From Bradyrhizobium sp. Ce-3 (lineage in GTDB: Bacteria; Pseudomonadota; Alphaproteobacteria; Rhizobiales; Xanthobacteraceae), in the NCBI RefSeq assembly GCF_022835695.1, contig NZ_BQUV01000005.1, positions 542,806 to 606,805 of the forward strand: DNA of 64,000 nt, read 5' to 3'. Below the pieces are notes generated by a model. It was not told where the DNA came from, did not search any database, and was given only the letters and a program-made list of their open reading frames with translations. Below are positions 46,623-55,070 of this stretch, in pieces (position 1 is the first letter of the stretch; each line of letters begins with the position of its first letter). Position numbers and translations under genes: made by a program.

Positions 46623-47555
46623 TCAGGTATCGCCCCGCGACGCGCCAAACGATTCGCGGCGCCACACGGCTGGGCTGACGCCGATCGCGGCCGAAAACAC
46701 CCGCGTAAAGTGGCTCTGATTGGCAAAGCCGGCCGATATTGCGATCTCGGCCAACGACAGCTCGCGCACGCTCATCAACTGCTGCGCCACCTCGATGCGC
46801 TGGCGAAGCAGCCACTGGTGCGGCGCCAGGCCGGTGGAGATTCGAAATGCACGCGAGAAGTGGCTGACCGAGAGGTCAAACTCGGCCGCGATCTGCTGCA
46901 ACAGCAGCTTTCCACCAAGATCGGACTCCAGCTTTTCTTGGGCGCGCTTGATCTGCCATGGGGCAAGCCCGCCGCGGGCCGATTCGGCGCGGCGCCGCAT
47001 TCCGCCATAGGTCTGCGCGACGTGCACGGTGAAAGCGAGCAGCGTGTAATCGATGAAGAGCCGGTTGGTCTCAACCGGCCGACGCAGTGCCTGCAGGAGC
47101 GCTCCGCCGATGTGACGGACGACCGGATCGTCATGGCCGGCGCCGAACTGACAGGGCAGGTCACCAACGCGCAGTGCGCGGGACTGCTCGGCGATGCCGT
47201 CGAGCGCCGAGCGCGGAAGATAAAAATGGAGGGAGTGAAATGGCTTGTTGATGACGAACCGCGGATCGATCTTCATGTCGTACAGGTATGTCGCGCCCGC
47301 CTGGATATCGGCCGTGGTGACACACTTGCCGCGCGCCCAAAGCTCGCAGCTCGGATAGTTGTTAAGCTTCAGGCTGACGACATAGGAGTCCTCAAGGATC
47401 ATCCCGCCGGAAAGGCTCCGCACGGGAGCATCGTCCCGGGTCTCCGTGACGGCGATTTCAGTGTTGCGCAGCGAACGCGTGATCAATGACGGCGGTTCAT
47501 GGTCCAGGTGCAAGAACCGCCGGACATTCTGGCCGTAGAAGCCTCTCTGCGTCAT
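46623..47555 (-). CDS. AraC-family regulator, duplicate 2
   Basis: A 310-residue paralogue of the previous regulator. The ATG at 47555 (MTQRGFYGQNVRRFLHLDHE) aligns with the start of duplicate 1; the ATG at 47570 corresponds to a non-start codon there. HTH motifs are LQQIAAEFDLSVSHFSRAFR and LAEIAISAGFANQSHFTRVF. The DNA-binding parts are nearly the same as in duplicate 1, so both probably bind the same sites but may sense different ligands. Confidence 0.85.
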   Translation of the reverse strand: MTQRGFYGQNVRRFLHLDHEPPSLITRSLRNTEIAVTETRDDAPVRSLSGGMILEDSYVVSLKLNNYPSCELWARGKCVTTADIQAGATYLYDMKIDPRFVINKPFHSLHFYLPRSALDGIAEQSRALRVGDLPCQFGAGHDDPVVRHIGGALLQALRRPVETNRLFIDYTLLAFTVHVAQTYGGMRRRAESARGGLAPWQIKRAQEKLESDLGGKLLLQQIAAEFDLSVSHFSRAFRISTGLAPHQWLLRQRIEVAQQLMSVRELSLAEIAISAGFANQSHFTRVFSAAIGVSPAVWRRESFGASRGDT

Positions 47556-47618
47556 GTGGTTCGGTCTCATCGCAAGGAGCCTGACGAGATCGCTCGCCGA
47601 CCGCCTGCTCAGTCGCGT

Positions 47619-47700
47619 TCATTGTCCGGTATCGGGATGCCGTGGTCTAGGTCAGTAACCGATGGACCGCAATGATGACCGTGTTGTGAACGGACGATTG
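47619..47700 (-). promoter_or_regulatory. Promoter region of AraC duplicate 2
   Basis: Counterpart of 46512-46590: CCGGTATCGGGATGCCG and GGTCTAGG, then an AATATGACCG/AATGATGACCG block and TTGTGAA, are kept in order and spacing. Confidence 0.5.
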
Positions 47701-47972
47701 TCGCAATGATTTTCGCCGCCCGGCATCGATCAGCAATGCTGACCTAATGGGCTTGCTCCCATCACAAGGCGCCACCCCCGTAACCTTGCAGCAGGATCGG
47801 GCAAAGCACGGCCGTTTTGGGAAAGAACCCGTAGTTCTCCTTGCCTAATACGCGCGGCGAAAGCTCGCAGCATTTACCGGCCGAACGTCCGCAGACTCGA
47901 CGCAACGACTTCACGCCATGGCGTGGAGTCGGGCGGGTGGCGCGCGTGGCCTCGCAATACGAGTACAAGCCG

Positions 47973-48923
47973 ATGAGCAATCCGACCCCGCACGATGCAC
48001 CGGAGCATTCGCAGGCCGCGCCCGAGGCGCGTCAAGCCGAAGCGCCGAGCGCCGACCATCGTCACGCCGATGCCGAGATGGCGCGGGTGCTCGGGACCAC
48101 GCCGTTTCACATGGCTCTGGATGCCTCGGGCGCCGGGATCGCGCACTGGAAGCATGATCCGTTGCACGACGTCGTCGAGCCGATGACCCATCACGTCATC
48201 ATGGCCTACAACGGCACGGTGCAGCACGTCGAGCGGCGGGCGGGACAATCGGTCGTGAACGGAACGTTCCGGCCCGGCGTCGTGATCATCATTCCGGAAG
48301 GATCAAGCTCGCGATGGGATATTCCAAAGCCCGTCGACGTGGTTCAGCTCTATCTTCCGCACGCCGCGCTGGCGCGCGTCGCGGACGAGGTCGACGGCGG
48401 CACGACCAAGGAAATCCTGGAGCGCACGGGGCATCCCGACGCCGTCACATCTCGATTGCTGCTCAGCGCAGCCGGCATCCTGGAGAGCAATGACGCGCTG
48501 GATAAATTGTTCAGGCAGCAACTGACGGAGTTGCTGGCGACGCGCCTGCTGGTGGCGCATGCCAGCGCGCCGGTCGCGGTTCAGCAGATCAGGGGAGGGT
48601 TGACGCCGAAGGCGCTGCTTCGCGCCATCGAGCGCTTGCGCTCGGACAGCGACGCTGACGTGTCGCTGTCGGCGCTCGCGTCGGACGCCGGCCTGTCGCG
48701 CTTCCACTTCTGCCGGGCCTTCAAGGAGAGCACCGGTCTTTCCCCCCATGCCTGGCTGCGCAAGTATCGGCTCGAGCAGGCGATGAACATGCTGCACGAC
48801 ACGGACGCATCGATCGTGTCCGTTGCGGCGGAGCTCGGCTATGCGTCGCAGACCGCCTTTGCCGCGGCGTTCAGGAAGCTGACCGGCGAAACGCCGAGCG
48901 ATTGGCGGCGGCGCGCGCGTTAG
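47973..48923 (+). CDS. AraC-family regulator with cupin-like N terminus
   Basis: A 316-residue regulator from the ATG at 47973 (MSNPTPHDAPEHSQAAPEAR, a disordered lead). A cupin-like ligand domain is likely in about 70-200 and two HTH motifs in the last 100 residues (LSALASDAGLSRFHFCRAFK and IVSVAAELGYASQTAFAAAF). It is more distant from the duplicates at 45525 and 46623. Its stop codon is 3 bases before direct-repeat site B, which fronts the efflux operon, so it is the prime candidate regulator of that operon. Confidence 0.85.
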   Translation: MSNPTPHDAPEHSQAAPEARQAEAPSADHRHADAEMARVLGTTPFHMALDASGAGIAHWKHDPLHDVVEPMTHHVIMAYNGTVQHVERRAGQSVVNGTFRPGVVIIIPEGSSSRWDIPKPVDVVQLYLPHAALARVADEVDGGTTKEILERTGHPDAVTSRLLLSAAGILESNDALDKLFRQQLTELLATRLLVAHASAPVAVQQIRGGLTPKALLRAIERLRSDSDADVSLSALASDAGLSRFHFCRAFKESTGLSPHAWLRKYRLEQAMNMLHDTDASIVSVAAELGYASQTAFAAAFRKLTGETPSDWRRRAR

Positions 48924-48926
48924 CCG

Positions 48927-48955
48927 CAATCGCTCTTCAGCGACGGCAACCGCTC
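48927..48955 (+). promoter_or_regulatory. Direct-repeat operator candidate, site B
   Basis: CAATCGCTC (48927-48935) and CAACCGCTC (48947-48955), 20 bp apart, with TAGATCACCATC about 25 bp further on and the small gene at 49022 behind it. Layout as in sites A and C. Confidence 0.55.
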
Positions 48956-49021
48956 TGGGGCAGCCGCCGTGTCGATCCGATAGATCACCATCGCCACGAC
49001 CGTAATGGATGGAGATCAACG

Positions 49022-49333
49022 ATGATCCGGAACACATGGCTCACCCTTCCCGCAATCCTGCCGCGGCGCAGGGTCATTGCGAGCGCGATCGTATACGGCC
49101 TCTCGCTGGGCGTCCGCTTCACCTCGGCCACGGGCGAACAGGTGGAGCTCCACTCGATGGCAGCAACGCCCATCATCACAACAGACGATACGCCGGCATC
49201 TTACAACGGCTGGCCTCTGCGGCCGGTGCAGCCGGTTGCTCTTCGGTTCGCCCAGCCGCTGCCCGGGCGTTGTCACGCGGCCTGTGAACGCTCCGCGCCG
49301 GCGGCATCGGCGCCGGCATGCGGCGCTCCGTAA
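49022..49333 (+). CDS. Small protein ahead of the efflux operon (103 aa)
   Basis: GGAG lies before the ATG at 49022. Reads MIRNTWLTLPAILPRRRVIA, one weak hydrophobic segment (about 18-32), then a Pro/Ala-rich tail ending APACGAP. No family recognised. It is first in a possible operon with the membrane fusion and DHA2 transporter genes; the 117-bp gap to the next gene and the low complexity make it only moderately convincing. Confidence 0.45.
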   Translation: MIRNTWLTLPAILPRRRVIASAIVYGLSLGVRFTSATGEQVELHSMAATPIITTDDTPASYNGWPLRPVQPVALRFAQPLPGRCHAACERSAPAASAPACGAP

Positions 49334-49450
49334 GCGCCGACCAAATTCGTCCACAACTTCGCGCCGTTGGCGATCCCGCAGAGCTTTCCACGACGGTGAG
49401 CGGCGACGCGCGTGCGCCCCTTTCGTGCACCACAATCTTCGGAGGATACC

Positions 49451-50602
49451 ATGTCGACCGTTCCCTATGCCGCTGAACAGCGGACCAATGCACGCCCTTC
49501 TCCGACGCGGCTGGCAACCCGGCGCGCCGCGCTCGCGTTTGCCGCGGCGCTCGGCGTCGCCGGCGCGGCCGCTTTCGGCCGCTACTACATCACCACCGGC
49601 CGCTATCTGGAAACGACCGACGACGCCTACGTCAAGGCCGATTCCACCATCATCGCACCCAAGGTCTCCGGCTACATCGCCGAGGTGCTGGTCTCCGACA
49701 ACGAGCCGGTCAAGGCCGGCCAAACCATGGCGCGGATCGACGATCGCGACTTCAAGGCCGCGCTGAAGCAGGCGCAGGCGGACGTCGCCGCATCCGACGC
49801 CGTCGTCAAGAACCTCAATGTACAGATCGAATTGCAGGAGCCGTTGATCGAGCAACAGGCGGCCGAGGTCGATGCGATCGACGCCAACCTGAAATTCGCC
49901 CAGCAGGAGCGCGCCCGCTACGACGAGCTCATGAAGTCCGGCGCCGGTACGATCCAGCGCGCCCAGCAGACCGATGCAGCATTGCGCGCGCAGAGCGCGC
50001 AGCTGCAGCAGGGCAAGGCGGGATTGATCGCGGCCAACAAGAAGATCGAGGTGCTCTCGACCCAGCGGGCGCAGGCGGTCGCGCAACTCAGTCGCGCGCG
50101 CGCGGTCGAGCAGCAGGCTGCGCTGAACCTCTCCTACACGGAGATCACGGCCCCGGTCGCGGGCACGGTCGGCGCGCGCACGCTCCGCGTCGGCCAATAT
50201 GTCCAGGCCGGAACGCAGCTGATGGCGGTCGTGCCGCTCGACGCGGTCTATGTGGTCGCCAACTTCAAGGAGACGCAGCTGACGCATGTGCGCAACGGCC
50301 AGCCGGTCGAGCTGCGGGTCGACAGCTTCCACTCGACCAGGCTGAAGGGCCATGTCGACAGTCTCTCGCCTGCCAGCGGCCTGGAATTCGCGCTGCTGCC
50401 GCCCGACAACGCCACCGGCAACTTCACCAAGATCGTGCAGCGCGTGCCGGTGAAGATCGTGCTCGACGATCACAGCCTCAGCGGCCTGCTGCGGCCGGGC
50501 ATGTCGGCAATTCCGACCGTCGACACCAAGTCGGCTGCGGTCGCCGAGCGCGTCGCCGAGAAGCGGATCGCAACGCGCGGCGGCGGTCCTGCTGCCGACT
50601 GA
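49451..50602 (+). CDS. emrA: EmrA/HlyD-type membrane fusion protein
   Basis: A 383-residue periplasmic adaptor. GGAGGATACC before the ATG at 49451 sets the start. One N-terminal membrane helix (about 24-43), the lipoyl-like TDDAYVKADSTIIAPKVSGY and VSDNEPVKAGQTMARIDDRD segments, a coiled-coil hairpin (about 95-200), and the second half motif AGTVGARTLRVGQYVQAGTQ are present. It links the inner-membrane transporter to an outer-membrane channel (no TolC gene here). 30 bp before emrB. Confidence 0.9.
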   Translation: MSTVPYAAEQRTNARPSPTRLATRRAALAFAAALGVAGAAAFGRYYITTGRYLETTDDAYVKADSTIIAPKVSGYIAEVLVSDNEPVKAGQTMARIDDRDFKAALKQAQADVAASDAVVKNLNVQIELQEPLIEQQAAEVDAIDANLKFAQQERARYDELMKSGAGTIQRAQQTDAALRAQSAQLQQGKAGLIAANKKIEVLSTQRAQAVAQLSRARAVEQQAALNLSYTEITAPVAGTVGARTLRVGQYVQAGTQLMAVVPLDAVYVVANFKETQLTHVRNGQPVELRVDSFHSTRLKGHVDSLSPASGLEFALLPPDNATGNFTKIVQRVPVKIVLDDHSLSGLLRPGMSAIPTVDTKSAAVAERVAEKRIATRGGGPAAD

Positions 50603-50632
50603 TGCATCACTCTCGCACGCACGGAGGCCACC

Positions 50633-52237
50633 ATGACGACACTCCAAGCCGCGATCGACGCCGCTCCCGCGAGCGAAAGCCCGTCCGCGTATCCCGCCGT
50701 CTCCGCCAAGACCTGGCTCGCGGTGAGCGGCGCCACGCTCGGCGCCTTCATGGCGGTGCTCAACATCCAGATCGTCAATGCCTCGCTGGCCGATATTCAG
50801 GGCGGGATCGGTGCGGGCATCGATGACGGCGGCTGGATCTCGACGTCCTATCTGATCGCCGAGATCGTCGTGATCCCGCTCTCGGGCTGGCTGGCCCAGG
50901 TGTTCTCTGTCCGTCTCTATCTGCTGACCAACGCATTCCTGTTCCTGGTGTTCTCGGCGGCGTGCGCGCTGGCGCAGGACCTGCCGCAGATGATCGCGCT
51001 GCGCGCCGTGCAGGGTTTCACCGGCGGCGTGCTGATCCCGATGGCGTTCACGCTGATCATCACGCTGCTGCCGAAGCCGAAGCAGCCGATCGGACTTGCG
51101 ATGTTTGCGATCTCCGCGACCTTCGCGCCGGCGATCGGTCCGACCATCGGGGGCTATCTCACCGAGAATTTCGGCTGGGAATACATCTTCTACGTCAACG
51201 TCGTCCCGGGCGCGATCATGATCGCCATGCTGTTCTTCTCGCTGGAGGCGGCGCCGATGAAGCTGTCGCTGCTGCGCGAGGGCGACTGGGCCGGCATCGT
51301 CACCATGGCGATCGGGCTCGCCGCGCTTCAGACCGTGCTGGAAGAAGGCAACAAGGACGACTGGTTCGGCTCGCCCTTCATCGTTCGGCTGGCCGTGATT
51401 GCAGCGGTTGCGCTGGCGCTGTTCCTGGCAATCGAGCTGACCGTGAAGCGGCCGCTGCTCAATTTGAGCATCCTGTTCCGCCGCAATTTCGGGTTCGGCG
51501 TGCTCGCAAACTTCCTGCTTGGCGTTTCACTGTATGGCTCGGTCTATGTCCTGCCGGTCTACCTGTCCCGCATCCAGGGTTACAATTCGGAGCAGATCGG
51601 CATGGTGCTGGCCTGGACCGGCCTGCCGCAGCTCCTGCTGATCCCCCTAGTGCCTCGCCTGATGAAGCGCTTCGACCCGCGTCTGGTGATCGGCGTCGGC
51701 TTCGTGTTGTTCGGGGGTTCGAACTTCATGAACATTCACATGACGAACGACTATGCGGCCGACCAGCTGTTCTGGCCGAATGTCATTCGCGCCCTTGGTC
51801 AGGCACTGGTGTTCGCGCCGCTTTCCGCGGTTGCGACCGCGGGGATCGAGCAGGAGAACGCCGGCTCGGCTTCGGCCCTGTTCAACATGATGCGAAACCT
51901 CGGTGGCGCGATCGGCATCGCCGCACTGCAGACGCTGCTCACCAAGCGCGAGCAATATCACTCCAACGTGCTCACCCAGCACGTCACGATGTTCGAGCAG
52001 GCGACCAGGGCCCGGCTCGATCAACTCACGCAGTACTTCATCAGCCATGGTGTGGTCGACCGGGTGGACGCGGTTCACCACGCCTATGTCGCGATCGGCA
52101 AGGTGGTCCAGAAGCAGGCGTTCATCCTCGGCTTCAGCGATACCTTCTATCTGCTCGGCATATCCCAGATCGTCGCGCTGATGGCCGCGCTGATGCTGAC
52201 GAAACCCGACCGTCTCGATGGCGGCGGCGGCCACTGA
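50633..52237 (+). CDS. emrB: DHA2-family (EmrB/QacA) MFS drug transporter
   Basis: A 534-residue 14-span major facilitator transporter: LGAFMAVLNIQIVNASLADI at the first span, the motif-C-like segment FAPAIGPTIGGYLTENFGWE, and DDGGWISTSYLIAEIVVIPL are typical of EmrB. It exports hydrophobic drugs by proton antiport together with the adaptor. GGAGGCC precedes the ATG. Controlled with emrA, probably by the AraC protein encoded upstream. Confidence 0.92.
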   Translation: MTTLQAAIDAAPASESPSAYPAVSAKTWLAVSGATLGAFMAVLNIQIVNASLADIQGGIGAGIDDGGWISTSYLIAEIVVIPLSGWLAQVFSVRLYLLTNAFLFLVFSAACALAQDLPQMIALRAVQGFTGGVLIPMAFTLIITLLPKPKQPIGLAMFAISATFAPAIGPTIGGYLTENFGWEYIFYVNVVPGAIMIAMLFFSLEAAPMKLSLLREGDWAGIVTMAIGLAALQTVLEEGNKDDWFGSPFIVRLAVIAAVALALFLAIELTVKRPLLNLSILFRRNFGFGVLANFLLGVSLYGSVYVLPVYLSRIQGYNSEQIGMVLAWTGLPQLLLIPLVPRLMKRFDPRLVIGVGFVLFGGSNFMNIHMTNDYAADQLFWPNVIRALGQALVFAPLSAVATAGIEQENAGSASALFNMMRNLGGAIGIAALQTLLTKREQYHSNVLTQHVTMFEQATRARLDQLTQYFISHGVVDRVDAVHHAYVAIGKVVQKQAFILGFSDTFYLLGISQIVALMAALMLTKPDRLDGGGGH

Positions 52238-52265
52238 CCGTCTTCAATCCTGGAGGAGACCGGCC

Positions 52266-52388
52266 ATGAAGCCCCGCATGAACTTCCAACAGGCATCCGC
52301 AGATGCGTTCGCCGCAATCGCTCTACAGCAACGGCAACCGCTCTGGCGCAGCGCCAGACCTGATCAGCTAGACCATCACCAGCATTGA
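52266..52388 (+). pseudogene. Remnant of a carboxymuconolactone decarboxylase-like gene, or a 40-residue peptide
   Basis: GGAGGAGACC precedes an ATG that reads MKPRMNFQQASADAFAAIAL and goes on for 40 residues to a stop. The first 15 residues resemble the start of AhpD-like proteins (MKPRMNF-x-QASP), but the match ends where the site C repeat begins. The likely reading is a truncated gene whose 5' end and ribosome site remain after a rearrangement at the repeat. Confidence 0.4.
52315..52343 (+). promoter_or_regulatory. Direct-repeat operator candidate, site C
   Basis: CAATCGCTC (52315-52323) and CAACCGCTC (52335-52343), 20 bp apart, with TAGACCATCACC about 25 bp downstream and the MBL-fold gene at 52497 behind it. 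Nearly the same sequence as site B. Confidence 0.55.
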
Positions 52389-52496
52389 CCGCGCTTCGTA
52401 CGCGGGACGTGCGGCCCGCCCAGGCTCCGCCACGGGATCGAAAGCTGGAGCATCGAAAATGAATCTGATGATCCCAACACTCAGCAGGAGACAGAC

Positions 52497-53405
52497 ATGA
52501 ACCTCAACATCTCACATCCCGCAAAGCCCGAAGAGCTGGTGCCGTCGCGCTACGCACTGCGGATCGGTGACATCGACGTGCTGGTGGTCAGCGACGGCGT
52601 GCTTCCGCTGCCAACCCAAATGCTGGCGCACAATGCCGACCCGGCGGTTCGCGCGGCCTGGCTGGACGATCAGTTCCTGCCGCCGGATGCGTTCGACTGG
52701 GCGCTGAACGTGGTTGTGGTCCGCAGCGGCGGGAAGACGATCCTCGTCGACGCCGGGCTGGGTTCGGACCCGGACCTGCACCTGCCGCGGGCCGGCCAGA
52801 CGATCAAGCGTCTGGAGGCGGCCGGCATCGATCTCGGGGCCGTGACCGACGTGGTGCTGACCCACATGCACATGGATCACGTTGGCGGGCTGCTCGTCGA
52901 GGGCGTGAAGCAGCAGCTGCGTCCGGACCTGCGGATTCATGTGGCGGAAGCCGAGGTCAAGTTCTGGGAGGCGCCCGATTTCTCCCGCGTCGCGATGCCG
53001 CCGGGATTCCCGGACGCGCTGCGCGCGACCGCCAAGCGGTTCGTGAACGAGTACCGCAACCAGCTGCGCACCTTCAAGGATGAGCACGAGGTGGCACCGG
53101 GCGTTGTCATCTCTCGCACCGGCGGCCATACCCCCGGGCACAGCGTGGTTCGCCTGGCGTCCGGCGGCGACCGGCTGACCTTCGCCGGTGATCTCGTATT
53201 CGCCGTCGGATTCGAGCATCCCGATTGGCACAACGGCTTCGAACACGACCCCGAGGAGGCGGCCCGCGCCCGCATCCGTCTGCTGCGCGAGCTGGCGGCG
53301 AACCGCGAGCTGCTGGTCGCCACCCATATGCCGTTCCCGTCGGTCGGCCATGTCGCGGTGGAGGGTGATGCCTTCCGCTGGGTGCCGGCCTATTGGGACT
53401 ACTGA
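52497..53405 (+). CDS. MBL-fold metallo-hydrolase
   Basis: A 302-residue metallo-beta-lactamase-fold hydrolase: the zinc motif HMHMDHVGG (near 122-130, HxHxDH), a later His in GGHTPGHSVVRLASGGDRLT, and the Asp in TFAGDLVF complete a two-metal site. It resembles lactonases and related esterases of this fold. A twin-arginine or Sec signal is not evident. CAGGAGACAG is the ribosome site. It lies behind site C. Confidence 0.85.
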   Translation: MNLNISHPAKPEELVPSRYALRIGDIDVLVVSDGVLPLPTQMLAHNADPAVRAAWLDDQFLPPDAFDWALNVVVVRSGGKTILVDAGLGSDPDLHLPRAGQTIKRLEAAGIDLGAVTDVVLTHMHMDHVGGLLVEGVKQQLRPDLRIHVAEAEVKFWEAPDFSRVAMPPGFPDALRATAKRFVNEYRNQLRTFKDEHEVAPGVVISRTGGHTPGHSVVRLASGGDRLTFAGDLVFAVGFEHPDWHNGFEHDPEEAARARIRLLRELAANRELLVATHMPFPSVGHVAVEGDAFRWVPAYWDY

Positions 53406-53478
53406 GGGCTTGCCAGGATAGGGCCGAAGGCGGGCGCGTGCTCACGATGTCGAGTGCGCGCCCTGCGCGGCGCCGCGA

Positions 53479-54705
53479 TCAGGCCTTCGAGATGCCGCCG
53501 TCGATCACCGATCCCATCGGCTCATAACGTTCGCCGCTGAAGCGCGTCAGCTGCAACTGCTCGAGCGGATAGTAGTCCGATGGCGAGGTGTTGATCTTGA
53601 TGCCTGGCAGCAGCATGTCGGATTCGACCTCTTTCAGGTTCGCCGCCTGCTTGATGATGTTCTCGGACGACATGTCGTCACCGCACTGCTTGAGCACCTG
53701 GACCAGGATCTGGCTGGTGAGGTAGCCGGTGACGGCGTAGATGTCGTTCTTGGCCGCCGCCGGATCGTATTTGTCGAGGAAGGCGCGCCACTTCTGGATC
53801 GCGGGATCGCTGTCCCAGGCGGCATCGACCGGATCCTTCAGATAGGCGCTCGAAATGATCCCCTTGGACACGTCGAAGCCCGCGGCCTTCAGCGTCGAGC
53901 CGGCGGAGGAGGCGTTGTTGCCGATGTAATGCGCCGGCTGCCAGCCGAGCTCGGCGATCTTCTTGATGCCTTGCGCGGCGAATTTCGGCGTGGTCATGCT
54001 CATGAACACGTTGGCGCCGGCGGATTTGCAACGGACCACCTGGCTGTCGATCGTCGGGTCCGCGGTCTCATACGATAGCTCGGCCACGATCGCCGACGTC
54101 TTGGCGCCCAAACCGTCCCTGAAACCCTTCAGCACGTCGCGTCCGAAATCGTCGTTCTGGTAGACGATGCCGATCTTCGGATCATTCTGTGTCGACAGCA
54201 CGTGCTGCGCAAAGGCGCGGCCCTCGATTTGGTAGCAGGGCTGGAAACCCATGGTGTAGGGGAAGTTCTTGTAGTCACCGAACTTGGTGGCGCCGGAGGC
54301 GATGAAGAGGTGCGGGATCTTCTTCTGGTTCATGTATTTCATGATCGCCGCATTGGTCGGCGCGCCGAGCGGCGCGAACAGCACGTCGATCTCGTCGCCT
54401 TCGACCAGCTTGCGCGCCTGTTCCACGGTCTTGGCCGGGCTGTAGGCGTCGTCATAGGTGATGTACCGGATCATGCGGCCGTTGATGCCGCCTTGCTCGT
54501 TGATCATCTTGAAATAGCCGCCGGGGGTGCGGCCGATCGACGAATAGACCGCAGCCGGTCCCGAATAGGCGTCGATGTTGCCGATCACGATCTCGGTCTT
54601 ACCCTTGGCAATCGCGGGCCTGCCGAGCAGCAGCGTGGCCGATGTGGCGGCTACGCCCTTGATGAGATGACGGCGGGTTGGCTGGATCGAACTTGCTCTT
54701 GTCAT
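53479..54705 (-). CDS. Branched-chain amino acid-type ABC binding protein (LivJ-like), orphan
   Basis: A 408-residue periplasmic binding protein from the ATG at 54705. The N terminus MTRASSIQPTRRHLIKGVAA, ATLLLGRPAIA is a twin-arginine-like signal. The mature protein (KTEIVIGNIDAYSGPAAVYS, GINGRMIRYITYDDAYSPAK) is the type I periplasmic binding fold used for branched-chain amino acids, amides or aromatic acids. No permease or ATPase genes are adjacent, so the transporter partner is elsewhere. Possible leader hairpins lie upstream. Confidence 0.88.
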   Translation of the reverse strand: MTRASSIQPTRRHLIKGVAATSATLLLGRPAIAKGKTEIVIGNIDAYSGPAAVYSSIGRTPGGYFKMINEQGGINGRMIRYITYDDAYSPAKTVEQARKLVEGDEIDVLFAPLGAPTNAAIMKYMNQKKIPHLFIASGATKFGDYKNFPYTMGFQPCYQIEGRAFAQHVLSTQNDPKIGIVYQNDDFGRDVLKGFRDGLGAKTSAIVAELSYETADPTIDSQVVRCKSAGANVFMSMTTPKFAAQGIKKIAELGWQPAHYIGNNASSAGSTLKAAGFDVSKGIISSAYLKDPVDAAWDSDPAIQKWRAFLDKYDPAAAKNDIYAVTGYLTSQILVQVLKQCGDDMSSENIIKQAANLKEVESDMLLPGIKINTSPSDYYPLEQLQLTRFSGERYEPMGSVIDGGISKA

Positions 54706-54790
54706 TGTAGTCCTCCGCTTCTTGTTGTTGGCCGTTTGGCTTTGTTGGCCGTTTGGCAGGCCTCTGACGGGCCTATCGGCTTGCAGCATT

Positions 54791-54839
54791 CCACAGCACC
54801 CAGGCTGGATCAAACCAGTCTATGAGCGCGGTGCTGTGG
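54791..54839 (-). promoter_or_regulatory. Nested inverted repeats upstream of the LivJ-like gene
   Basis: CCACAGCACC (54791-54800) and GGTGCTGTGG (54830-54839) form perfect 10-bp arms, with CTGG/CCAG nested inside. Between this and the start, GTTGGCCGTTTGGC is repeated. Could be an operator or leader structure. Confidence 0.5.
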
Positions 54840-55070
54840 AACTTGTGTGGAGTCGCTACGATCAGGAATATCGGCGCGGTGTCAGGGTGCGGAGCGGCGC
54901 TTCAGGGTTTGACTGACCAGGCGCGCCCGCATGTTGTGAGTGAGCGCCCTTGCTGCCTGTGACAGCTTACCACGCGTGGGGCGCCGCCATCCCCGCTATC
55001 GCTTGTCGTTCGGACGTTGCAAGATGCGATGATATAGCAATGTTTTTGATGACGCAGAGGTAGAGGCAAC

